A stretch of DNA of 64,000 bases from Akkermansia sp. (lineage in GTDB: Bacteria; Verrucomicrobiota; Verrucomicrobiia; Verrucomicrobiales; Akkermansiaceae): assembly GCA_030525455.1 (NCBI GenBank), contig JAUNER010000003.1, positions 1 to 64,000 of the forward strand. Direction: 5' to 3'. Numbering within the stretch: the first letter of the stretch is position 1; each line of letters begins with the position of its first letter. A program made the translations under genes and the position numbers. Under the pieces are notes generated by a model that saw nothing but the letters and a program-made list of their open reading frames with translations, had not been told where the DNA came from and did no database searches. Of the stretch, positions 17,629 to 26,366 are shown piece after piece.

Positions 17629-19518
17629 ATGGGCTGGCGTATCATAGAAACATCTATGCACGCTGATTTGGAGAAACTATTATCTATGGGAAAAATTTCC
17701 CCCGAACTTGCCAAGAAACTTGATATTATGTCCCCGGGACGTTACTGCTTTCATGCTTCTTGGGGTGCAGGTAAAATTGTCTCTTGGAGCTTAGCTGCCA
17801 AGAAATTAGTTATTGATTTTGAATCGAAATCAAACCATGAGGTGGCACTGGAGTTTGCCCCTCGTATCTTAGAATTTATTGGAGCAAATCACTTCTATGC
17901 TAAACGTTATGAGGACGCTGCCTCTATGCGTGACCTCGCAGAGAAAGACCCGGTAGCCTTGGTCCGTTTGGTGCTGGAAGGCTTCGGGAACTCCCTCACT
18001 CCGGAAAAACTAGAAGTGGCTCTTAAGGGAATCATTATCGACGACCCAAGCTGGAAAAACTGGTGGGACAAAACTCGTGCGCTCTTACGCACCAATGTGC
18101 AGTTCATGATGCCCGCCCGTAAAGGGGAACGCATTGTGCTTCGTGCCCAGAATATGACTCGTGCCCAAGCGGCTCTTGAGGACTATACAAAAGATAAAGA
18201 CCTAAAGCAAAAAGTCCGCATTCTTGACGTTGTAAAGACAGATGTGCTTCTTCAAGAACCGGAAACATTGCTTTCTCTTATCTCTGCTATTGATAAGGAT
18301 GTTGCCGGTGCCGGGAGTTCCGGCTTACAGCAGGCATTGGAATTAGCCGTGATGCGAGACACTCTCATTGCCGCTGCTTCTGAGAAAGGAATTGCCGTGC
18401 CTTCTCCGGAATGTACGCTGGAGTCTCTGGTAAGTGCCAACATGGGTAGCATTAGCCGTTTTGCAGATATTATCAATGTGATTCCGGCTGTTCGCCAAAA
18501 GCGTATTTACGAAACTCTTGAACCGATTTTCGGCGATGAGTGGCTTCAGAAGGCTCTTGCTTTGTTCGATGCTTCCGGTGCTCGTTCTGTGAATGAATTG
18601 GCTAAGTTCCTTATCGAAGGTGGCTACGAAGCTCAGTTTATCGACCACTTACAGCATAAGCTCGTTCGTCAAACCCTTCCGGCTGAGTCTCTTATCTGGA
18701 TTTGTCGCCAGCGTAAAGATGCCGCCAAAAAGGTATTCTGCATGGCTGTGGGTTCATCTATGCTTTCCCTCATCGAGCAGGACCACCTCGATGGCGGGCC
18801 TAGTCGTACACTTCGCCTGAAAAACATCTTTATCGAAGATAAATCCATTATCCAAGAAATGATTGCTGACCGCGATGTGTCTGACGTTCGTCAGTTCGCA
18901 AAAATGCTCTATGGAAACTCTGCCTTTACTGAGCAAGAACGCGGGGCGATGATGGCTCGTATCCTTAAACTCTTCCCGAATCTTCACTCTATCGTTCTCG
19001 ATGCTATCGAAGACAATAGCTCAAAGATTGAAATTATTTACGTCTCTGCCGCCAGCATGGCCGCTAAAAAGGAAGAGCTTAATGAGCTGGTGAATGTAAA
19101 AATCCCCGAAAACCGCCGCAATAAGATGATTTCCCGTGCTGAAGGCGACCTTCGCGAAAATGGCGGGTATCAAGATGCTAAGGAGGTGGAAAAAGTCCTT
19201 AACCGCCGCCGTGCTGAGCTGGAACGTGCCATTAACCGTGCTCAAGAAACAGACTTTAAGGTCACAGACACTTCTTCTGTTTCTATGGGGACTAAGGTGG
19301 TTCTTCGCCCGAATGACGGCAGACCCGAAGTTACTTACACCATCCTCGGTGCTTGGGATACCGATGTAGAAAAACACATCGTCTCTTACCTCTCCCAGGT
19401 GGGTGTCGAGCTCATCGGTAAGCAAGTTGGCGATGAAGTGGCTATCATCCCTATGGAAGGTGGCGATAAAAAGACCTACACCATCACCGCCATCATGCCG
19501 GCTTTCCCTCAGGAATAG
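17629..19518 (+). CDS. GreA/GreB-family protein with long helical N-terminus
   Basis: 629 residues, four times the length of a normal GreA. The last 150 residues hold a Gre module: a coiled-coil tip RAEGDLRENGGYQDAKEVE with the paired acidic residues that bind the catalytic metal in RNA polymerase, then an FKBP-like domain. The first 480 residues are mostly helical with no domain I can name. Gre factors rescue backtracked polymerase. Fused forms of this size are known to me from Verrucomicrobiota. A second Met at residue 10 (17656) may be the true start. Followed by a strong terminator. Confidence 0.8.
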   Translation: MGWRIIETSMHADLEKLLSMGKISPELAKKLDIMSPGRYCFHASWGAGKIVSWSLAAKKLVIDFESKSNHEVALEFAPRILEFIGANHFYAKRYEDAASMRDLAEKDPVALVRLVLEGFGNSLTPEKLEVALKGIIIDDPSWKNWWDKTRALLRTNVQFMMPARKGERIVLRAQNMTRAQAALEDYTKDKDLKQKVRILDVVKTDVLLQEPETLLSLISAIDKDVAGAGSSGLQQALELAVMRDTLIAAASEKGIAVPSPECTLESLVSANMGSISRFADIINVIPAVRQKRIYETLEPIFGDEWLQKALALFDASGARSVNELAKFLIEGGYEAQFIDHLQHKLVRQTLPAESLIWICRQRKDAAKKVFCMAVGSSMLSLIEQDHLDGGPSRTLRLKNIFIEDKSIIQEMIADRDVSDVRQFAKMLYGNSAFTEQERGAMMARILKLFPNLHSIVLDAIEDNSSKIEIIYVSAASMAAKKEELNELVNVKIPENRRNKMISRAEGDLRENGGYQDAKEVEKVLNRRRAELERAINRAQETDFKVTDTSSVSMGTKVVLRPNDGRPEVTYTILGAWDTDVEKHIVSYLSQVGVELIGKQVGDEVAIIPMEGGDKKTYTITAIMPAFPQE

Positions 19519-19542
19519 CCCGCATCTAAGTTATCTTTACAA

Positions 19543-19582
19543 AAAAATCCCTTCTCCTTTCCCGGGAGAGGGGATTTTTTTT
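19543..19582 (+). terminator. Intrinsic terminator after the GreA-like gene
   Basis: A long stem, AATCCCTTCTCC paired with GGGAGAGGGGATT, is followed by a run of eight T residues. It lies about 25 bp after the stop. Confidence 0.85.
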
Positions 19583-19651
19583 GGGGAGGATGAGATTAGA
19601 AGTTGTGCTTTTGTGAGTATTAAGTATGTTTAGAGGGATAATGGGAACTTT

Positions 19652-19946
19652 TTAGATGGACCTAATGTATTGAGCCATGGCTGGTTCTTGAAGTTTCCAT
19701 TGGATGTTCATAGGGCAATCCCCCTCTGATGAAATATAATTTACAAGACCGAAACAATGAAAAGCCGAGGTATTTCCAAATTCATCATTTTTCCCCTGTC
19801 TCACAAATAGTAAAATCTTACTTACTTTCTTTCTGGGCTTGGGTGGTGCAGCGTTGCCCGCCTTTGTTGGCATGTGAGTCTGTGTTTTGAGATTGCCAGT
19901 GGAATTGCCACTTCTCGATCAAACAGTCATTACGAGTTGGAATAAC
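19652..19946 (-). pseudogene. Remnant of a DUF3427 C-terminal domain (frameshifted)
   Basis: Read on the minus strand in two frames it gives the end of a DUF3427 domain. Upstream frame: KWQFHWQSQNTDSHANKGGQR (19946 to about 19840). Then, after a frameshift near 19825-19850, SKILLFVRQGKNDEFGNTSA followed by PMNIQWKLQEP to a stop at 19652. DUF3427 is the C-terminal domain of helicase/nuclease proteins often found in defence loci. Everything N-terminal to this is missing, and the coding frame ends at 19946 where the HaeIII-like remnant begins. Basis is pattern memory of the family. Confidence 0.6.
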
Positions 19947-19948
19947 TA

Positions 19949-20308
19949 ATTAGCTCGATAGGTGTGAATGATTTTTATAAGTTCATCACTGATGATACTA
20001 ACAAAGTGACACAGATACAGGCATTTAACATGTATGGAACACTTAATAAAGTAGCCGGGAATATTAAATCTATTGCTCCAATCAGAAGATTGAAGTTGCC
20101 AACATGTTTCCACAAGATTGGTTATCTGGAAGATGATGGAGTCCCTCGCCACAATACAGTTGCCTTGTATTGTAATAATGGGTGGGAAATTTCTATGCGT
20201 ATCCATAATGTAAGTTCAAGAGTTGAACCATCTTTGAAATTTGATGTCCAATTGATGACTTATCCCAAGGAAATTACTACAGTAATAGAAGCATGGAATT
20301 TCTATTAA
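19949..20308 (+). pseudogene. Remnant of a HaeIII-like restriction endonuclease (C-terminus)
   Basis: About 115 residues, open from 19949 with a possible GTG at 19964. The run IQAFNMYGTLNK, then LPT, then NGWEISMRIHNVSSRVEPSL and KFDVQL resembles the C-terminal third of HaeIII-family type II endonucleases, which are normally well over 250 residues. There is no N-terminal part and no methylase. The 5' edge abuts the DUF3427 remnant on the other strand, so one deletion could have removed both 5' halves. Family call rests on recall and is moderate. Confidence 0.45.
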
Positions 20309-20398
20309 CTTAAGTATTCAACCAACAAAAAAATCTCATTATATTGTGAATTTAGGCTTGGGAGTATATAAGTGATTATACGAGTATGATGCGAGCAA

Positions 20399-20428
20399 AT
20401 GTACCCAAAAAGGCGATTTTGGGTACAT
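20399..20428. repeat. Inverted repeat with GTACCC arms (copy 1)
   Basis: A perfect 12-bp inverted repeat, ATGTACCCAAAA with TTTTGGGTACAT, around a 6-base centre. A second, less perfect copy lies 12 bp further on. It could be an operator or a hairpin; it has no T-run. Confidence 0.6.
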
Positions 20429-20440
20429 AAGGGAGGGTAA

Positions 20441-20470
20441 ATGTACCCGATTTGCCTGTTTTGGGTACAT
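20441..20470. repeat. Inverted repeat with GTACCC arms (copy 2)
   Basis: The outer arms ATGTACCC/GGGTACAT repeat those of copy 1, and the inner sequence differs. Both copies share the ATGTACCC...TTTTGGGTACAT frame, spaced 42 bp start to start. Confidence 0.6.
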
Positions 20471-20549
20471 AGATAGATGGAGAGGGCGAATTTCGGGAGA
20501 GGGTTTTCCTCATCATCGTTGCAGATGGCAATATATCACATTTCACCCT

Positions 20550-20765
20550 TCATTTGCTATTACGTTTGTCGTTTTTTCTATTTAGGAAGCCACGATTGAT
20601 GAGCGTAGGAGTCATACGCTTGACCGTTCTTTCTGATTTTCCGATGTGTTTGGTAATATCTCTTTGGGTAGCGGTGGGGTGTTGTTTTTACAAAAAGCAA
20701 TAAGACCTAGGTCAAGTTTATCATGCAACAATAATTGTTTACATGATATGCAATCTTCGATTTTA
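20550..20765 (-). pseudogene. Remnant of a C-terminal winged-helix domain
   Basis: On the minus strand 20550-20685 reads TQRDITKHIGKSERTVKRMT, then LINRGFLNRKNDKRNSK and a stop, a clear winged-helix C-terminus. A shift near the A/C-rich stretch at 20685-20700 joins a second open frame further upstream ending LDLGLIAFCKN. Such a helix ends many ATP-binding (AlbA/AAA_4-type) and Fic-type regulators. No N-terminal part survives. The two GTACCC inverted repeats lie 80 bp past its 3' end. Confidence 0.5.
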
Positions 20766-20784
20766 GGGGGTGGAATTCCCCCCC

Positions 20785-22134
20785 TTACTTCCCTAAACAG
20801 AAAGAAGAGAAGATAGCCCCTAGGATGTCTTCGGTGTCAATGGTGCCGGTGATTTCGCCTAGGTGGGTGAGAGCCTCGCGGAGTTCAAGTGCGGTGAATT
20901 CGGGGCTATCGGCGTTTTCGATAGAATCGGAGGCGAGTTGCAGATGCTCTAAGCAGAGAGAAAGCTCATGCTGATGGCGAGCATTGACAGCGATGAGATT
21001 ATTAGCGGATTCCGAGGGGAGCTTTTCTGCAAAAATTTGGTAGATGGCAGTTTCAAGCTCGGATCTGCCGGTATCGTTTAGGCAAGAGAAAGCGATGCCC
21101 TGAGTCGCCGCCCAGTCCGGATGGCGGTCTAAATCTGCCTTATTTAAGATGCGGATATGTGGGGTTTGGGCCGGGATGCTTACTTCATCGGTCGGGCGAG
21201 CTTGGGAAGCATCGACAACTTCCAGCACGAGGTCGGCAGAGGAAATAGCTTGAGTAGTACGACGAATACCGGCTTGTTCAATAACGTCATCGGAATCACG
21301 CAGTCCCGCTGTATCGATAAGTCGCAGAGTAAGCCCGGCGATGAGGATGCGTTCCTCGACAGTATCGCGAGTCGTACCGGCTATATTGCTAACGATGGCA
21401 CGTTCGTAGCCGAGTAGGGAATTGAGCAGGCTGGATTTACCGACATTAGGTGGTCCCACAATCACCGTGCGTATGCCCTCTCTGAGTAATCTGCCCCCAT
21501 CAGCCGTGGCTAGGAGAGAGGTGATTTTTTTGCACATTCCTTGTAATTTAAGGAGCAAAGCTTCAGCCGTATCCGGAGAAATATCTTCGTCCGGGAAGTC
21601 GATGTATGCTTCGATATGGGCTAGGACGTGGATAAGGTCATCGCGCAGGGAGTAGATTTGTGAGCCAATGCTCCCCTGTAATTGGAACTGAGCCGCCTTT
21701 AGAGCTAGGTCGTTATTGGCAGAAATAATGTCCATGACAGCCTCTGCCTGGGTGAGGTCTAGCTGACCATTGAGGAAAGCACGCTTCGTAAACTCGCCTG
21801 GTTCGGCAGGTGAGGCTCCGCATTGGAAAAGTCGCTGAAGGACTCGTTCCGTCACCAGCATCCCCCCGTGGCAGGAAATTTCTACCGTATCTTCGCCCGT
21901 GTAGCTGGCCGGTGCGGCAAAGTAAGTGATAAGCACTTGGTCGATGGGGGCCTGGTTGGCATCGAGGATATAGCTCAGATGAGCATAGCGAGGCTTGAGT
22001 TTTTCAGAAAGAGTAGGCGGCGTGCATAGGCGTAATACTTCCAAGCAGGCGGAGCCGCTCATGCGAATGACAGCGATAGCCCCTTGCCCAACGGCTGTAG
22101 CCTGTGCAGCGATAGTTTTTTCTGAAGTGCTCAT
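20785..22134 (-). CDS. mnmE: tRNA uridine-5-carboxymethylaminomethyl(34) GTPase
   Basis: 449 residues. With MnmG it installs the cmnm5 group on U34 of several tRNAs. The N-terminal folate-binding domain (1 to about 118) has RMSGSACLEVL-type sequence. The GTPase domain inside the helical domain has GPPNVGKSSLLN, DTAGLRD and NKADLD. The last five residues, FCLGK, give the required C-x-G-K Cys. Its start overlaps the mnmA stop by 4 bp, so translation is coupled. Confidence 0.96.
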   Translation of the reverse strand: MSTSEKTIAAQATAVGQGAIAVIRMSGSACLEVLRLCTPPTLSEKLKPRYAHLSYILDANQAPIDQVLITYFAAPASYTGEDTVEISCHGGMLVTERVLQRLFQCGASPAEPGEFTKRAFLNGQLDLTQAEAVMDIISANNDLALKAAQFQLQGSIGSQIYSLRDDLIHVLAHIEAYIDFPDEDISPDTAEALLLKLQGMCKKITSLLATADGGRLLREGIRTVIVGPPNVGKSSLLNSLLGYERAIVSNIAGTTRDTVEERILIAGLTLRLIDTAGLRDSDDVIEQAGIRRTTQAISSADLVLEVVDASQARPTDEVSIPAQTPHIRILNKADLDRHPDWAATQGIAFSCLNDTGRSELETAIYQIFAEKLPSESANNLIAVNARHQHELSLCLEHLQLASDSIENADSPEFTALELREALTHLGEITGTIDTEDILGAIFSSFCLGK

Positions 22135-23204
22135 GATTCTATTGATTCAAAAAATCCGCCCCCTAAAAGTTTGCCACCATCATAAAAAGCACAGACTTGG
22201 CCGATGGCCAATGCCCGCAATGGAGCATCAAAAACAAGTCGAACTTTAGACTCAGAAATATACTCGCAACTACAGGGTTCTGCCTTTGCTCTATAACGTG
22301 GCTGAGCCATCACGCGAGAGGGGAGCGGGGCTATGGTATTGGCAATGCCGCCAACGATGACTTCCCTTGCGTAAAGCCCTTTGGTAGAAATATCTTCGTA
22401 ACCTAGGATAAGCTGGTTTTTCTTAATGTCTTTACCTACCACCACATAGGCCACCCCTTCTTTGGGAGAGGCCACACCATGACCTTTTCTTTGCCCCATA
22501 GTAAAGAGGTGAAGGCCCTGGTGTTTGCCGAGAACTTTGCCGGAGGTATCGACGATTTTCCCGGGTTTATCCGGTAAATAGTGGCGTAGGAAGTCGCTCA
22601 TTTTCACTTGCCCAATAAAGCAAATCCCTTGGCTGTCTTTTTTCTTAGCTGTTGGTAAGCCGTATTTTTCTGCCAGTTCACGTACTTCCGGTTTCAGTAA
22701 ATCTCCTAGCGGAAAAACCGCATGGGCGATTTGTTCCGGACGCATGAGAGAGAGGAAGTATGATTGGTCTTTATTTGGGTCTCTACCTCGCAACACGTAC
22801 GAACCATCAGCAGTATCTAAACGACGAGCATAGTGACCGGTAGCCACGGACTCAAAGCCCTGTTCTAAAGCATAGTCCAGAAAAACGCCAAATTTCATCT
22901 CGCGGTTACACAGCACGTCCGGATTGGGGGTAAAACCGGCTCTGTATCCCTCAATGAGGTAATTCACAATACGCGAGCGGTACTCATCTACTAAATCAAT
23001 CACGCGGAATTCAATACCAAGCTTTTTTGCTACACCTAGGGCATCTTCGATGTCTTGTTCCCATGGGCATTCCCCGGGTATGCCCTCATCGTTGACCCAG
23101 TTTTTCATGTAAGCACCAACGACTTCATGCCCTTGCTCAACGAGCAGAGCGGCTGCCACAGAGCTATCTACCCCACCAGATAATCCTACGAGTATGCGTG
23201 CCAC
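22131..23204 (-). CDS. mnmA: tRNA-specific 2-thiouridylase
   Basis: 357 residues, starting at a GTG (23204). Thiolates C2 of U34 in Gln, Lys and Glu tRNAs. The PP-loop GLSGGVDSSVAA is at 7-18; the catalytic pair is Cys99 (in LCNREMKFG) and Cys195 (in GICFIGQ). Domain order is full. It overlaps mnmE by 4 bp, which places both U34 modifications on one message. AAAGAAAGC lies before the start, a weak ribosome site. Confidence 0.96.
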   Translation of the reverse strand: MARILVGLSGGVDSSVAAALLVEQGHEVVGAYMKNWVNDEGIPGECPWEQDIEDALGVAKKLGIEFRVIDLVDEYRSRIVNYLIEGYRAGFTPNPDVLCNREMKFGVFLDYALEQGFESVATGHYARRLDTADGSYVLRGRDPNKDQSYFLSLMRPEQIAHAVFPLGDLLKPEVRELAEKYGLPTAKKKDSQGICFIGQVKMSDFLRHYLPDKPGKIVDTSGKVLGKHQGLHLFTMGQRKGHGVASPKEGVAYVVVGKDIKKNQLILGYEDISTKGLYAREVIVGGIANTIAPLPSRVMAQPRYRAKAEPCSCEYISESKVRLVFDAPLRALAIGQVCAFYDGGKLLGGGFFESIES

Positions 23205-23876
23205 GATGCTTTCTTTCTATATGGTTCGTGTGATTGTGCTTAACTTACTCGCATAGTGTAAGCTAATGCCCCCGAATTGCCAAGCAAAAGTTCAGTTGCA
23301 TTTTGGGGTATAGACTGATTTACCAGTTGAGTAAATTATTTATTTTTTCTACTTAATATATTAGGAACAGTCCTAGGTTATCGTGTCACTACTACACTAA
23401 ATGTGTGACAGAATCCGCCACAAGGCTATCTGTTTCAAGCACGTTGAAAGAATTGTATGCAAAATTCCTCACCCCTGCATCATCGCTTATTTGCACAGGC
23501 ATGGCAAGGAAATTGTACAGATACGTGCGATTATTTGTTTCGTCGCTATAAGACTCACTCAGCAGCAAACCTGTAGCCACGTCGTAGGTATGCACATACT
23601 AAGTGTAACCAAAATGAATGCAATAAGTATATTCCTATATGAATAATTTTTTTCAAGAAATAAATATATAAGAAAATAAAAATCGTCAAATGAAGAAAAA
23701 ACTCCCTCAACACCTGCCAACGGTGGCAAGAGTAGAGCCAAAAAACACGGCAAAAAAAACTACCCCACCCCATTCAAATAGCCCTAAAATTACATTGTTT
23801 TAGAAAATTTGGGAAGAAAGTAATGCTACTTAATAGAAGTAGGGTTCAAAGAGTTTTATAAAGGAAAAAGACCTTA
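23205..23876. other. AT-rich spacer with an RHS remnant
   Basis: Between mnmA and miaA lies 670 bp of AT-rich sequence. It holds the RHS fragment at 23392-23595; 23640-23870 is A-rich with no readable gene on either strand. No tRNA or terminator was found. Confidence 0.5.
23392..23595 (-). pseudogene. RHS/YD-repeat protein fragment
   Basis: 67 residues reading TYDVATGLLLSESYSD, then YLYNFLAMPVQISDDAG and FAYNSFNVLETDS, which is a YD/RHS repeat of the style seen in Verrucomicrobiota RHS proteins. RHS proteins are normally over 1000 residues, so this is a stranded piece. In-frame stops border it on both sides. Confidence 0.6.
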
Positions 23877-24767
23877 TTATAGTGAAGCACAAATCTGAGA
23901 AGCTAAGAGCTGAGGGGTAGTTGATTGGGTGGCAGTAAGTGGTGTAAGCCAAGATTCTCTTTTTTGCCAAGTACGTTGGCGTTTAGCATATTGGCGAGTA
24001 ATGAGGGCAAGTTTATTGCGGCAGTCAAGGAGAGAAATTTCCGTGCGGATATAGTCGCGTATAAGCGATAATCCTAGGGTGCGTTCAGCAGTAACCGAGC
24101 AAGAAGGAAGAGACCTTACTTCGTCTACAACGCCATCTTCAAACATTTGGGAAGCCCTGCGAGCTATGCGGGCATCGAGTTCTGCTACGTCTCTGGTAAT
24201 GACCCAGCCCGGACCGGCAGGGGATTGTTGCCAATTGTTTTTCCAATAAGAAAGCGGTTTTCCCCCGACGATGACGATTTCTAAATTTCTTTCCACATAA
24301 CGGCGATTTGAGGGTGAAGTTATCGCCGCCCCATCGGGGTCAAGCTGTTGTAACTCGGCATAGAGAGATTCAATGCTACGAGAAGCAAATGAGGCACGTA
24401 ATTCGGCATTACCCGGAGGGGCTTCGGAAATGCCGTGAGATAAAAATTTCAAATACAAACCGGAACCACCGGTAATGATGGCGGTTTTCCCTCGACGATG
24501 AATATCGGCAATAATATCTGTGGCTCGATGATAATGAGCCGTGGCATCCCAATTCTCTGAAACAGATAATATACCTAGCATGTGATGAGGAATGCCTCCC
24601 CTTTCTGCCCATGAGGGTGTGGCTGTAAGGATAGGCATTTCTCTGTAAACTTGGTATGCATCAGCACTAACTATCTCAGCATCTATTATGCGAGCCAGTT
24701 CCACAGCAACGCTTGATTTGCCGGAACCTGTCGGACCTGCAATGAATATAGTGGATGGAAGTGCCAT
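23877..24767 (-). CDS. miaA: tRNA dimethylallyltransferase
   Basis: 296 residues. Adds the isopentenyl group to A37 of tRNAs that read UNN codons. P-loop GPTGSGKSSV at 11-20; SADAYQVYREM is the substrate-binding stretch; GGSGLYLKFL also fits. The C-terminal region has the usual RQYAKRQRTW. No Shine-Dalgarno sequence is visible. It sits 58 bp from tRNA-Leu(CAG), a tRNA that does not need this modification. Confidence 0.95.
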   Translation of the reverse strand: MALPSTIFIAGPTGSGKSSVAVELARIIDAEIVSADAYQVYREMPILTATPSWAERGGIPHHMLGILSVSENWDATAHYHRATDIIADIHRRGKTAIITGGSGLYLKFLSHGISEAPPGNAELRASFASRSIESLYAELQQLDPDGAAITSPSNRRYVERNLEIVIVGGKPLSYWKNNWQQSPAGPGWVITRDVAELDARIARRASQMFEDGVVDEVRSLPSCSVTAERTLGLSLIRDYIRTEISLLDCRNKLALITRQYAKRQRTWQKRESWLTPLTATQSTTPQLLASQICASL

Positions 24768-24782
24768 AAGATAATGTTTGTA

Positions 24783-24822
24783 TAAAAAGTGAGGTCCTGC
24801 AAGGATTAACTTGCAGGACCTC
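24783..24822 (-). terminator. Intrinsic terminator after tRNA-Leu
   Basis: A perfect 13-bp inverted repeat (24791-24803/24810-24822) with a 6-base loop lies 4 bp after the tRNA 3' end. On the minus strand it is followed by ACTTTTTATA. Confidence 0.85.
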
Positions 24823-24825
24823 GTT

Positions 24826-24912
24826 TGGTGCGCCCGAAAGGAATCGAACCTTCACGGGGGAACCCCCACTAGAACCTGAATCTAGCGCGTCTACCAATTC
24901 CGCCACGAGCGC
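24826..24912 (-). tRNA. tRNA-Leu (CAG)
   Basis: 87 nt including the encoded CCA. The minus-strand acceptor GCGCTCG pairs with CGGGCGC, the anticodon stem CTAGA/TCTAG has loop TTCAGGT (anticodon CAG), and a long variable arm (GTGGGGGTTCCCCC region) confirms a class II leucine tRNA. The T loop is TTCGATT. Confidence 0.93.
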
Positions 24913-24935
24913 ACATTGTTCGGTAAGACGCAGGC

Positions 24936-24963
24936 ATTATGCAGTGCGGTGTAACGATGGCAA
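24936..24963 (-). promoter_or_regulatory. Candidate promoter of tRNA-Leu
   Basis: On the minus strand TTGCCA (24963-24958) and CATAAT (24941-24936) are 16 bp apart and lie 24 bp before the mature tRNA. Each differs from consensus at one position. Confidence 0.6.
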
Positions 24964-25044
24964 GCTTTTTTTCGATGAAGAGGAAAAATTTTCTCTTAAA
25001 TATGACATTTATGATGTGTGACTTTATTTGATGACAGGTAGGGT

Positions 25045-26214
25045 TTACATGACATCTAAACCGGGGTCCCAGTCTTTCCAAACCGGTTCGAGTCCTGCCG
25101 CTTCAATGGCCGCAACGACCTGAGCCGGGGTGCGGTGGTCGGAAATAGAAAATTGTTCTGTGACCTTTTCGTCTTTTTGGGAATCATCAAGAGCTACTTG
25201 ATTCCCATGAATGGTATGGTGAGCTGATTGACGCCCCACCCCTGTGTACCCACCTGGTTCGGTACGTGCAATAGCAGACATGTGAGTCATGCCAATGTGC
25301 ATAAGGCCATTTCGCATAAATTCAGGTTCGCGAGTACTGATAGACATCCCGATTCTAGGGAAGCAAATGCGCAAAGCACACATAAGCTGAACAAAGTTTC
25401 TATCATTCAGCATGAGTTGAGTATCTGGCTCGTATTCATAATTCCCGGCGTATGGACGCATACGAGGGAAAGCGACAGAAATAGAAGATTTCCAGCAATG
25501 TTTTTGCAAATATTCGATGTGGGTGGCAAGAGCCATAGCCTCTTGTCGCCATGGAGCCAACCCAAACAAAGCACCGATTTGAATGCGCCGGAAGCCACCT
25601 ATGTAGGCACGCTCGGGGCAATCCAGACGCCAGTCGTAATTTTTTTTCATACCGGCGGTATGGAGCTGTTCATAGACCTCTCTATTGTAGGTTTCTTGAT
25701 AAACAGCTAATTGTTCTGCCCCATGGTGTACGATTTCCGAATAACGGTCATCGGGAAGTGGTCCAATTTCTAACCCAAGTGCCGGAATAAACGAATGTAA
25801 AGCATCAAGACATTCTTGAATGTAGCCATCAGTAACAAATTTCGGATGTTCGCCGGAGACTAAAAGAATACTTCGCAGCCCTAAATCGTAGAGATAGCGA
25901 GCTTCTTGGACAACTTCGTCTACTGTCAGAGTCGTTCGAATAATAGGATTGTCACGCGAAAATCCACAGTATTTGCAGTTATTAATGCATTCGTTTGATA
26001 GGTAAATAGGGGCAAAAAGTCGAATGGTTTTTCCGAAGTGCAGACGGGTTAGACGTTGGCTCTCCTGGGCCATGGCATCCAAGCGAGCATCATCTACCGG
26101 TTCCAGTAAGGATATGAATTTGCGAATAAGCGGGCTAGGGGTAGCCAGTAATTGTGGTAATTCTTCAGAAAACGACATAGCTTTGCTTGCACTGTGATTT
26201 ATCCTATCACCCAT
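25045..26214 (-). CDS. thiH: 2-iminoacetate synthase (radical SAM, thiazole synthesis)
   Basis: 389 residues as given; a second Met at residue 13 (26178) is an alternative start. Cleaves tyrosine to dehydroglycine for the thiazole of thiamine. The radical-SAM cluster motif is Cys76-x3-Cys80-x2-Cys83 in ECINNCKYCGF, followed by the family's LLVSGEHPKFV and later RMRPYAGNYEY. No thiG, thiS or thiC is adjacent, and no TPP riboswitch was recognised upstream. Confidence 0.9.
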   Translation of the reverse strand: MGDRINHSASKAMSFSEELPQLLATPSPLIRKFISLLEPVDDARLDAMAQESQRLTRLHFGKTIRLFAPIYLSNECINNCKYCGFSRDNPIIRTTLTVDEVVQEARYLYDLGLRSILLVSGEHPKFVTDGYIQECLDALHSFIPALGLEIGPLPDDRYSEIVHHGAEQLAVYQETYNREVYEQLHTAGMKKNYDWRLDCPERAYIGGFRRIQIGALFGLAPWRQEAMALATHIEYLQKHCWKSSISVAFPRMRPYAGNYEYEPDTQLMLNDRNFVQLMCALRICFPRIGMSISTREPEFMRNGLMHIGMTHMSAIARTEPGGYTGVGRQSAHHTIHGNQVALDDSQKDEKVTEQFSISDHRTPAQVVAAIEAAGLEPVWKDWDPGLDVM

Positions 26215-26366
26215 GAAGTGTGAACAAATTCATTTGTCCTCTCATTCTGCAAACTTTCCATACTTTAGCGTGTCATTTATTGGGCTATACATACGGGGAA
26301 TAGGAGGGAAACTAAGCCGTAAAGGCTCTATTTTCATAATAGAGACTCAAATGGACTAGCAAGATA

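Noticed and set aside
20399..20470. GTACCC repeats as a CRISPR array
   Set aside because: Only two imperfect inverted copies, no regular spacers and no cas genes.
20764..20787. G-run/C-run hairpin near the mnmE stop as a terminator
   Set aside because: The arms pair, but neither strand has a T-run after the stem.
24676..24906. Minus-strand frame starting MAELVDALDSGSS
   Set aside because: It runs through tRNA-Leu and into miaA in another frame; this is the usual tRNA shadow.
25900..26366. TPP riboswitch upstream of thiH
   Set aside because: The CTGAGA-type core of the TPP class could not be found.
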